6,972 nt of DNA from Phycisphaera sp. (GTDB taxonomy: Bacteria > Planctomycetota > Phycisphaerae > Phycisphaerales > Phycisphaeraceae), in the NCBI GenBank assembly GCA_029287335.1, contig JARFRI010000092.1, forward strand, positions 1-6,972. The letters run 5' to 3'. The notes beneath the pieces were generated by a model. That model made no database searches. It had not been told where the DNA came from and was given only the letters and a program-made list of their open reading frames with translations. Shown piece after piece: positions 1 to 6,799 of the stretch (positions are counted from its first letter, which is position 1; the number at the start of each line of letters is the position of its first letter). Both the position numbers and the translations under genes were made by a program.

Positions 1-17
1 AAATCGTAAATCCGAAA

Positions 18-1409
<1,392 letters not shown>

Positions 1410-1462
1410 GATCCTCTGCGGCTTACACGTGGTCAAACGCCGATGAGCTTTTGGCGGGCACC

Positions 1463-1468
1463 TATACT
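1463..1468 (+). promoter_or_regulatory. possible -10 element for mqnA
   Basis: TATACT matches the TATAAT consensus at five of six bases and lies in the short divergent region between the response regulator and mqnA. Its usual distance to a transcription start would put +1 at about 1475-1476, on the candidate ATG at 1476. No convincing -35 hexamer is found 15-19 bases upstream, so this is only a candidate. Confidence 0.3.
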
Positions 1469-1475
1469 TAAGGTG

Positions 1476-2351
1476 ATGGATCGCACGGACCCCAAATCAC
1501 GAACCGCCAATGAGGCCCAGCGAAAAACCGTCACCCACCGTGTGGGCTGTGTGAGCTATCTGAACGCCAAGCCTCTGATTGCTGGGCTGGATGACGAGCC
1601 GGGTATTGAGGTGCGTACGGATGTGCCAGCCCGTCTGCTCGCGGACCTCGAATCGGGCGATGTTGATGTAGCCCTCTGCCCCATCATCGATTTCTTCTCG
1701 TCCGCACATGAGCTGGCGCTGGTACCTGTCGGCGCGATCGGTTGCGAGGGGCCAACCCTAACGGTCCGTCTGTACAGCCAGGTACCGATTGATCAGATCA
1801 CGACGATCCATGCCGATACGGACAGCCATACGAGCGTCGTATTAGTGCAAGTACTACTCGCCAAGCTGTTTCATATTCGCCCGCAGATCATTGATTACGA
1901 GGCACGGGAGCAAACTGCCCAGGGCCGTATTGATGTGTCGCCGCAAGCCATGCTGCTCATCGGCGACAAGGTCGTTACCGGTTCACCGTTAGCGGTGCAG
2001 TACCCGTACCAGATGGACCTGGGAGAGGGCTGGCATGAATTGACCGGCCTGCCTTTTGTCTTCGCGATGTGGATGACGCGAGCCCAGACAATGCTCGGTG
2101 ACCTCCCGGCACAACTCGCGGCGCGACTTAAGGCCAACCTGCCCCAGCGTCTATTGATTGCCGAGCGCTACGCGAAGCAGCATGGCTGGCCCAGTGATTT
2201 GGCCGAGCATTACTTGATCGATGTGCTGCGGTACACAGTTGGAAGCCGAGAGCTTGAAGCGATCGCACGATTTGGCGATTTAGCGCGTGAGATCGGTATC
2301 GTCAATGGGCCAAGAGAAATTCGTCTGTATAGCGGGGCATCACTGCCGTGA
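1476..2351 (+). CDS. mqnA: chorismate dehydratase, menaquinone futalosine pathway
   Basis: MqnA removes water from chorismate to give 3-[(1-carboxyvinyl)oxy]benzoate, the first committed step of the futalosine route to menaquinone, in the cytoplasm. With the ATG at 1476 the protein is 291 aa. Family signatures seen are VGCVSYLNAKPL (about 23-34), the GDVDVALCPIIDFF segment that follows the first strand-helix unit, the DSHTSVVL segment, and AMLLIGDKVV, all typical of the VitK2_biosynth periplasmic-binding-protein-like fold. There is no signal peptide, as expected for MqnA. An upstream in-frame ATG at 1443 would add 11 residues (MSFWRAPILKV). I prefer 1476 because the first conserved motif is already about 22 residues in, and AAGG sits just before it. 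The TGA stop overlaps the GTG start of the next gene (GTGA, 2348-2351), implying co-transcription. The other mqn genes are not in the window. Confidence 0.93.
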   Translation: MDRTDPKSRTANEAQRKTVTHRVGCVSYLNAKPLIAGLDDEPGIEVRTDVPARLLADLESGDVDVALCPIIDFFSSAHELALVPVGAIGCEGPTLTVRLYSQVPIDQITTIHADTDSHTSVVLVQVLLAKLFHIRPQIIDYEAREQTAQGRIDVSPQAMLLIGDKVVTGSPLAVQYPYQMDLGEGWHELTGLPFVFAMWMTRAQTMLGDLPAQLAARLKANLPQRLLIAERYAKQHGWPSDLAEHYLIDVLRYTVGSRELEAIARFGDLAREIGIVNGPREIRLYSGASLP

Positions 2352-3775
2352 GCCGGCCACGAAAGCAAGCCTACCGCAGTAGCGTCTTGTCTGATTTGAC
2401 CAGGCAATTGCTCTACGCGCCGCCGCAGAAGCGGGCGGAAGTCGTTGGGCATGCTGAGCGATTGCACGACGAACTCGATCCGACGAAAAACTACCCGATC
2501 GACTTTGTGGTCTATCGCCTGACAGGCCGACGCGTACCGCCCAGCGAGAGCGTGATGCTTGTCGGCGAGGCGATCAAACCGGACCTGCGTCTTCTGATCG
2601 ATACGCTCAGTCGTTCGGTTGAGATGCCATGCGACGACGCGGACCCTGGACTGACGACAAAAGAACTCGCAGAGTCGATTGGTGTCAGCACAAAGACAAT
2701 CGCACGCTGGCGAAATAGCGGGCTGCGATGGCGGTGGGGCGTCCGCGATGGTAAGCCCACCGTGTTGATTGCGCAGTCTGCGCTGACGGCTTATGGGCAG
2801 AGTCATGGCGGGTGTGTTGAAAGTGCGGCGTCCTTCACCAGGCTCACCGAACAAGAAAAGTCGCGCGTGATCGAACGGGCCCGCCGCCTGGCAGAGGCAA
2901 CCCAAGCCACGCCCCAATCGATCCTCACCCACCTGTCCAAACGAAGCGGGCGTAGCGTCGAAGCGCTGCGGTTGCTGATTCAACAGCATGATGAAGAAAA
3001 CGCTTCACAACCGGTCTTCGCGGACCGTACCGGCCCGCTGAGCGATCATCAGAAGCGTGTCATTGACCGTGCCTATCGCCGTGGCCTGACGGTTTCCGTA
3101 CTTTGCCAACGATTTGGGAAGACACGCTCGACGATCTACCGCACGATCCATGAGGCTCGGGCAGATCGCATCAAAGCGATGTATCTCACCTCGGTGTATT
3201 CGCCAATCTTTGAACGCGATGATGCGGACGAGGTCTTGATGACCGCCCCAACCTCGCAGGGCAAGTCCAGGCGACTGGGGGCCGAGGCCATCTCGGTGCT
3301 GCCCGATCGTCTCAAACTGATTTATGATCGCCCGATCGAATCTGACGACGTGGTACGCTCGCGGATCGTGCGATACAACTTCCTGAAGTACCGCGCGGCT
3401 GAACTTCGTCTGATGATCATTGAATCGACACCGCGGGCCGGGGAGATGGATCGGTTCGACGACCTGATGGTTCGCATCAATCGCGCTCGCGGGGAAATTA
3501 TTTCCGCTGTGTTGTCGATCGCATTGTCCGTGGTGCTTCGTCAGCAAACGAACCAACATCGCGACAACGAATCAGTACTCGTTGAGATGCTCTACCTTGC
3601 CCATGAAGTCATGATCGATGAAATCGATCGATTCGATACAAGTGTCGCCCATCGTTTTGAGACAGTTCTGACCAATCGCTTGCTACGTGTCTTAGCCAAA
3701 CCGCCACGCGTTCATGAGACGATCAACGAACGAGTATTGATCGAGCAACTCGCGGATGCGGGCTTTACGATTTAG
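2348..3775 (+). CDS. HTH protein with C-terminal sigma-70 region-2-like segment
   Basis: This 475-aa protein is probably a DNA- or RNA polymerase-binding regulator. A helix-turn-helix is seen at about 101-135 (LTTKELAESIGVSTKTIARW, MerR/excisionase-like). A second helical, HTH-like segment lies at 163-212. A third lies at 231-275 (LSDHQKRVIDRAYRRGLTVS, then TRSTIYRTIHEA), resembling sigma region 4. Residues about 333-398 (RYNFLKYRAAELR, then IISAVLSIALSVV) resemble sigma regions 1.2-2.1. Residues 409-450 (LVEMLYLAHEVMIDEIDRFD, then RFETVLTNRLLRVL) align by eye with region 2.2-2.4 (DLIQEG...AVDKFD...FSTYA.W.I). The chain stops soon afterwards, so any region 4 equivalent lies before region 2, the reverse of normal sigma factors. 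The aromatic residues usual in region 2.3 are mostly replaced. The GTG start overlaps the mqnA stop by 4 bases, suggesting translational coupling. It could be an active atypical sigma factor, a degenerate one or a regulator. The assignment is pattern-based. Confidence 0.75.
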   Translation: MSRPRKQAYRSSVLSDLTRQLLYAPPQKRAEVVGHAERLHDELDPTKNYPIDFVVYRLTGRRVPPSESVMLVGEAIKPDLRLLIDTLSRSVEMPCDDADPGLTTKELAESIGVSTKTIARWRNSGLRWRWGVRDGKPTVLIAQSALTAYGQSHGGCVESAASFTRLTEQEKSRVIERARRLAEATQATPQSILTHLSKRSGRSVEALRLLIQQHDEENASQPVFADRTGPLSDHQKRVIDRAYRRGLTVSVLCQRFGKTRSTIYRTIHEARADRIKAMYLTSVYSPIFERDDADEVLMTAPTSQGKSRRLGAEAISVLPDRLKLIYDRPIESDDVVRSRIVRYNFLKYRAAELRLMIIESTPRAGEMDRFDDLMVRINRARGEIISAVLSIALSVVLRQQTNQHRDNESVLVEMLYLAHEVMIDEIDRFDTSVAHRFETVLTNRLLRVLAKPPRVHETINERVLIEQLADAGFTI

Positions 3776-3776
3776 G

Positions 3777-3795
3777 AACGAGTTGTCTTCGTTTT
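3777..3795 (+). terminator. weak hairpin between convergent genes
   Basis: The inverted repeat AACGA (3777-3781) and TCGTT (3789-3793) could form a 5-bp stem, extended by one G-T pair, and runs into TTTT (3792-3795) on the plus strand. It lies in the 18-base gap between the convergent stops of the sigma-like gene and queD. The stem is short and AT-containing, so termination is only a possibility. Confidence 0.25.
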
Positions 3796-4156
3796 AGTTA
3801 CCGCGATACTCTGCCGAACTGGTGCAGGTCTCGTGTACTCGGACGCAGGCCAGTAGCGGCAGGGAAGGGGCGAGCTGGTCCCAGACCCACTTGCTGAGCA
3901 TCTCGGCGGTTGGATTCTCCAGCCCATCGATCTCATTGAGCACGCGGTGGTCCAGCGTCTCTTCAATCGGCTTGGTGACTGCTTTGACCTCTGCGAAGTC
4001 GATCAGATAGCCCTTGCTCTCATCGACTTCGCCCTCGACGACCACATCGATCTTGAACGAGTGGCCGTGCATACGACGGCACTTATGGCCCTCGGGGAAG
4101 CAGGGCAGGAAGTGGGCGGCCTCGAAGCCGAAGGTTTTGGTCAGGGCGATCTTCAT
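3794..4156 (-). CDS. queD: 6-carboxy-5,6,7,8-tetrahydropterin synthase
   Basis: QueD converts 7,8-dihydroneopterin triphosphate to 6-carboxytetrahydropterin, the second step from GTP to the 7-deazaguanine core of queuosine. The 120-aa length is normal for bacterial QueD. The zinc-binding histidines are visible as H15 (FEAAHFLP) and H30/H32 in CRRMHGHSF. C26 of that motif is the catalytic cysteine position, D69-H70 (LDHRVLNEI) supplies the other catalytic pair, and E109 (VHETCTSSAEY) is the pterin anchor. All key residues of the PTPS/QueD family are therefore present. The cysteine and HGH spacing (CxxxHGH) favours QueD over eukaryotic-type PTPS. The start is ATG. The gene begins 27 bases after the queE stop on the same strand, with no clear Shine-Dalgarno in that gap, and probably belongs to the folK-queE-queD transcript. 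Confidence 0.96.
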   Translation of the reverse strand: MKIALTKTFGFEAAHFLPCFPEGHKCRRMHGHSFKIDVVVEGEVDESKGYLIDFAEVKAVTKPIEETLDHRVLNEIDGLENPTAEMLSKWVWDQLAPSLPLLACVRVHETCTSSAEYRGN

Positions 4157-4183
4157 GGGCTAATAGTTTAGGACACTGCGCGA

Positions 4184-4885
4184 CTAGACGCCGCGGGCCA
4201 TCGGGTCCCACACCAGTTTGTGGAGTTGTGTCTGGAAACGAACCGGCAGCTTATCCGCCAAGATCCACTCGGCAAGATCTCTTATGGCCAGCCCCGGCAC
4301 ACCCGCAATCTCTAGGCCCGGCGTCACTTCATTCACTGCACTGACAAGCACGGCATTGACTTTTTCATGCAGCCTATGCTCGTCCAGCACACGCTTCATC
4401 CAGTCATAGTCCTCTCGGCTGGTCAGCACGAACTTCACTTCATCGTGTTCGTTGAGTTTATCGATATTGGACCAGTCATTGCGCTCGACTTCGCCTGAGC
4501 CGAGGGTCTTGAGGTCCATGATGCGGATGACGCGTGGATCACAAATCCCGATGTCGCATGCTCCGCTGGTTTCAATGAGGACGGTCTTGCCGTGGTCGCA
4601 GAGCTTGGTCATGAGCGGGTGGACGCCGCGTTGCAGCAGTGGCTCGCCACCAGTGACTTCATAGAGGTCACAGCCGTCGGCCCCGCCGGTCAATTCGAAG
4701 CATTGTTCGATCACTTGATCGACAGTACGTTTATCGCCTTCATGAAAGGCGTACTCGGTATCGCAATAGTTGCATCGCAGGTGACAGCCACGCAGCCGAA
4801 TGAACACGCACGGCAGGCCGGCGTATGTTGACTCGCCTTGCAGCGAATAGAACAACTCATTGATATAAACCGTCGGCTCGCTCAC
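4184..4885 (-). CDS. queE: 7-carboxy-7-deazaguanine synthase (radical SAM)
   Basis: QueE is a radical SAM enzyme that contracts 6-carboxytetrahydropterin, the QueD product, to 7-carboxy-7-deazaguanine. From the GTG at 4885 it is 233 aa, normal for the family. The N-terminal FYSLQGESTYAGLPCVFIRL stretch is characteristic of QueE. The [4Fe-4S] cluster cysteines are C34, C38 and C41 (GCHLRCNYCDTEYAF, CX3CX2C). The SAM-binding GGEP motif is at 79-82 (EVTGGEPLLQ), and LIETSG follows. An open frame continues 40 residues upstream, but that extension overlaps folK, lacks family similarity and is arginine-rich. The GTG start has an AGGAGG 7 bases ahead and overlaps the folK stop as GTGA, so it is clearly preferred. 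queC and queF are not in this window. Confidence 0.96.
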   Translation of the reverse strand: MSEPTVYINELFYSLQGESTYAGLPCVFIRLRGCHLRCNYCDTEYAFHEGDKRTVDQVIEQCFELTGGADGCDLYEVTGGEPLLQRGVHPLMTKLCDHGKTVLIETSGACDIGICDPRVIRIMDLKTLGSGEVERNDWSNIDKLNEHDEVKFVLTSREDYDWMKRVLDEHRLHEKVNAVLVSAVNEVTPGLEIAGVPGLAIRDLAEWILADKLPVRFQTQLHKLVWDPMARGV

Positions 4886-5376
4886 GGAAACACCTCCTGC
4901 GAATCGGGCAGTTCTGTCGCTTGCAAGAATTCTTTGACGCGGGTCTTTAACACAGGATGCAATACGTCCGGCGCGATGTCGCACAGCGGTTTGAGGACGA
5001 ACCATCGCTGGTGCATGCCGGGGTGGGGTACGGTCAGGCCTGGCTCGTCAATCACGCTGTCGCCGTAGAGCAGGATGTCGATATCGATCTCGCGCGGGCC
5101 CCAGTGCTGGCGGGTTTCATTCTTGGCTCGGCCTAAGTCACATTCGATCTGTTGCAAGGCCCGCATCAACGCCACCGCAGCCAGCGAGGTCTGAATCTGC
5201 GCGGCCATATTCAGATAAGCACCTTGGTCTTGTGGGCCCATCGGCGGGGTTTCGTAGATCGGCGAAGCGGCGACGACGACCGTGCCCGGCAGCAGGCCGA
5301 TTGCATCAAGCGCCTCGCGGAGCATCGCTTCGCGGTCGCCGAGATTGCTGCCCAAGCCGAGGTAGACGTCCTGCAT
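4882..5376 (-). CDS. folK: 2-amino-4-hydroxy-6-hydroxymethyldihydropteridine diphosphokinase
   Basis: FolK (HPPK) transfers pyrophosphate from ATP to 6-hydroxymethyl-7,8-dihydropterin, giving the substrate of dihydropteroate synthase in folate synthesis. The protein is 164 aa from the ATG at 5376, close to the usual 155-175. The N-terminal YLGLGSNLGDRE and the SPIYETPPMGPQDQGAYLN segment are classic. The HPPK signature is HWGPREIDIDILLYGD, with the aspartates that bind the two magnesium ions, followed by VPHPGMHQRWFVLKPLCDIAP. The open frame extends 33 residues further upstream (to 5475), but those residues lack homology and would run into the divergent cysH promoter region. No obvious Shine-Dalgarno precedes 5376. 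The TGA stop is shared with the queE start (GTGA). Pairing with queE and queD groups two pterin-consuming pathways. Confidence 0.95.
   Translation of the reverse strand: MQDVYLGLGSNLGDREAMLREALDAIGLLPGTVVVAASPIYETPPMGPQDQGAYLNMAAQIQTSLAAVALMRALQQIECDLGRAKNETRQHWGPREIDIDILLYGDSVIDEPGLTVPHPGMHQRWFVLKPLCDIAPDVLHPVLKTRVKEFLQATELPDSQEVFP
4891..4898 (-). promoter_or_regulatory. strong Shine-Dalgarno of queE
   Basis: Read on the minus strand this is AGGAGGTG, with the AGGAGG core seven bases before the GTG at 4885. It lies inside the last codons of folK and decides the queE start against a 40-residue longer open frame. It is the only near-perfect ribosome binding site in the window. Confidence 0.85.
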
Positions 5377-5442
5377 CAGCGTATTGTAGAGCGGGACGGC
5401 CGACTGCTGGCGCGACCTGGGCCTGATCGGCTGTTTAATGGA

Positions 5443-5448
5443 TACAAT
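5443..5448 (+). promoter_or_regulatory. possible -10 element for cysH
   Basis: TACAAT matches TATAAT at five of six bases, with a TG two bases before it (near an extended -10 arrangement). It sits in the 101-base divergent gap between folK and cysH and would give a leader of roughly 23 bases before the GTG at 5478. No good -35 is seen. The complement (TATTGT) is a poorer -10 for folK on the other strand. Confidence 0.35.
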
Positions 5449-5477
5449 ACCTAGCTTGACTTTCTGAAAGAACACCC

Positions 5478-6215
5478 GTGACCGCTAGTGCAACGCTGCA
5501 ACTCGATTCTGTAAACGGCCAACTCGATGGCAAACCCGCTGAGGACATCATCCGCTGGGCGGGTGAGACTTTTGGCGAGGGCTTGGCGATGACCTCCAGC
5601 TTCGGGGCTCAGTCTGCGGTCATGCTGCACCTGGTCACGCGAATCATCCCTGACCTGCCCATCATCCTCATCGACACCGGCTATCTCTTCCCCGAGACGT
5701 ATCAATTCGTACAGGACCTAACCAAGCAACTCTCGCTGAACCTCAAGGTCTTCAGCCCGCGTGTCACACCCGCACGTTATGAGGCGTTGCACGGCAAGAC
5801 TTGGGAGTATTCCGAGGGCCTGAGCCACTACCACGAGGTCTTCAAGGTCGAGCCGTTGCAGCGGGCATTGGAAGAACTCAACGTCACCGCCTGGCTTGCG
5901 GGCCTACGAAGTAATCAGACGGACCACCGTGCGACACTGCGTACCGTCGAGAAACAAGACGGTTTATACAAGGTCCACCCGATCCTGAACTGGTCGCGCA
6001 AGGCTATCGGCGAATACATGGCCAAGTATAGCCTGCCGTATCACCCGCTGGTCGAGAAGGGCTATCCCTCCATCGGCGACACGCACTCCACCCGCCCAAT
6101 CACCGACGGCCAAGACGAACGCGATGGACGCTTCGGCGGCTTTGCGCAAGAATGCGGCATCCACATCCCGCAGACAAAAGAAGAGAATGAGAGCTTAGGC
6201 TCGTCAGGCTTATAG
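5478..6215 (+). CDS. cysH: phosphoadenylyl-sulfate (PAPS) reductase
   Basis: This enzyme reduces PAPS to sulfite with thioredoxin or glutaredoxin, in assimilatory sulfate reduction in the cytoplasm. The protein is 245 aa, near the E. coli CysH length. SSFGAQSAVMLHL (about 40-52) is the PP-loop nucleotide site. LIDTGYLFPETYQF, GKTWEYSEGL, KVEPLQRALEELN and WLAGLRSNQTDHRA follow in the family order. The C-terminal part has YHPLVEKGYPSIGDTHSTRP and ends in ECGIH, where the cysteine is the catalytic redox residue. The paired CC...CxxC cysteines of [4Fe-4S] APS reductases are absent, so PAPS is the likelier substrate. The start is GTG with only a weak purine stretch (GAAAG) upstream, next to an 11-base inverted repeat CTTTCTGAAAG (5460-5470). 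No other sulfate-assimilation genes are present. A small gene pair follows 9 bases downstream. Confidence 0.95.
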   Translation: MTASATLQLDSVNGQLDGKPAEDIIRWAGETFGEGLAMTSSFGAQSAVMLHLVTRIIPDLPIILIDTGYLFPETYQFVQDLTKQLSLNLKVFSPRVTPARYEALHGKTWEYSEGLSHYHEVFKVEPLQRALEELNVTAWLAGLRSNQTDHRATLRTVEKQDGLYKVHPILNWSRKAIGEYMAKYSLPYHPLVEKGYPSIGDTHSTRPITDGQDERDGRFGGFAQECGIHIPQTKEENESLGSSGL

Positions 6216-6224
6216 ACTTTAGCG

Positions 6225-6470
6225 ATGCTCGATCCCACCGATCTAACCCCAGAGCGTCTTCATCCCTCGCGCCTCATTGCTAAGGGGCGACGGATACGCG
6301 AGGTGGATCGGTTAATTGAGTTGTATGGCGGTCAAGCGTCGCGCTGGACAAAGCGTGCCGGTCCAACTTTTTCTAGGCCCGGGCGTGTCTACGAGATACA
6401 CTGGTATGAGCATCACGGCAACGGGAGCTTTGAACATAAACTTGTACAGAAGAACGGACCGACGCAATGA
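6225..6470 (+). CDS. small basic protein, candidate orphan toxin domain
   Basis: This 81-aa protein is not assigned to a named family. It is basic: by hand count 14 Lys/Arg and 5 His against 9 Asp/Glu. It has no signal peptide or membrane segment. The middle and end (QASRWTKRAGPTFSRP, then VYEIHWYEHHGNGSFEHKLV) look like the compact last domain of polymorphic (RHS/CDI-like) toxins, which often end in an EIHWYE-like strand followed by a short basic tail. The conserved-looking His, Trp, Glu and Lys would be candidate active residues; this is inference from style, not a database match. It starts 9 bases after cysH without a clear Shine-Dalgarno, and its TGA overlaps the next ATG (ATGA, 6467-6470), so the two proteins are probably made together. 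With no carrier or secretion domain it would stay in the cytosol. It might instead be an unrelated conserved small protein. Confidence 0.7.
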   Translation: MLDPTDLTPERLHPSRLIAKGRRIREVDRLIELYGGQASRWTKRAGPTFSRPGRVYEIHWYEHHGNGSFEHKLVQKNGPTQ

Positions 6471-6790
6471 TTGTTGAGCTAAACAAATCCGATTCGGATC
6501 ACCCACATCTCTCAATTTGCCAACAATACATGGTCATCGGCATTGAGGCTGAAGATTATCGAATCCTTAACGATCTGGGCGAGCCCTGCTTATATCCGCC
6601 CGAACTTTTCAATGTGATCGATATGAAAGAACCAGACTATTGGATCAGCGAGGTTGGCGAAGACGGCGAGCGCTACGCCTATCCCCCCGAGTTTAATCGG
6701 CCAGGTTTTTTCGAGGACCTCTTTGATCGAAATGAAGAGGCAATGCGAACCTTCTGGCAAACAATCAATCGGGGTCTGACTGCGGCTTGA
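6467..6790 (+). CDS. small acidic protein, candidate immunity protein
   Basis: This 107-aa protein is strongly acidic: by hand count 22 Asp/Glu against 8 Lys/Arg, net about -14. The central part runs YMVIGIEAEDYRILNDLGEP, then LYPPELFNVID, PDYWISEVGEDGERYAYPPE and FFEDLFDRNEEAM. This pattern of short beta strands, aromatic and acidic residues and a C-terminal helix is typical of immunity proteins that sit downstream of polymorphic toxin domains. I do not recognise a named family with certainty. No signal peptide or membrane segment is seen, so it should be cytosolic. The ATG overlaps the stop of the basic 81-aa gene by 4 bases. GC counted by hand over 6481-6780 is about 48%, against about 60% over 5881-6180 in cysH, which hints at separate ancestry. 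Its stop lies 7 bases from that of the convergent L,D-transpeptidase gene. Confidence 0.75.
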   Translation: MIVELNKSDSDHPHLSICQQYMVIGIEAEDYRILNDLGEPCLYPPELFNVIDMKEPDYWISEVGEDGERYAYPPEFNRPGFFEDLFDRNEEAMRTFWQTINRGLTAA

Positions 6791-6799
6791 CTGCCGATT
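6767..6799. terminator. possible hairpin at convergent gene ends
   Basis: AATCGG (6767-6772) can pair with CCGATT (6794-6799), and alternatively CGGC (6783-6786) with GCCG (6793-6796). Both straddle the stop codons of the convergent acidic-protein and L,D-transpeptidase genes. Neither is followed by a good T tract on either strand, so a terminator role is weakly supported. Confidence 0.2.

Noticed and set aside
2210..2989. Open frame of 259 codons on the minus strand across the mqnA/sigma-like junction
   Set aside because: It is antisense to two coupled genes on the plus strand, with low-complexity, Arg/Gln-rich translation and no recognisable motif.
3609..3640. Cluster of GATC/CGAT palindromes (GATCGAT, ATCGATCGAT)
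   Set aside because: It lies inside codons for the DEIDRFD segment of the sigma-like protein and is explained by Asp/Ile/Arg codon choice; no origin or repeat array is evident.
4886..5005. 40-residue N-terminal extension of queE
   Set aside because: It overlaps folK in another frame, has no QueE similarity, and the GTG at 4885 has an ideal Shine-Dalgarno.
5377..5475. 33-residue N-terminal extension of folK
   Set aside because: HPPK proteins begin close to the YLGLGSN motif; the extension would consume the divergent promoter region and shows no family similarity.
5478..6215. APS reductase (Fe-S type) as the identity of cysH
   Set aside because: The paired CC and CxxC cysteines needed for the [4Fe-4S] cluster are absent; only the C-terminal ECGIH cysteine is conserved.
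6774..6796. Direct repeat TGACTGC around the stop of the acidic small gene
   Set aside because: Two 7-base copies only, no extension or mobile-element features; most likely chance.
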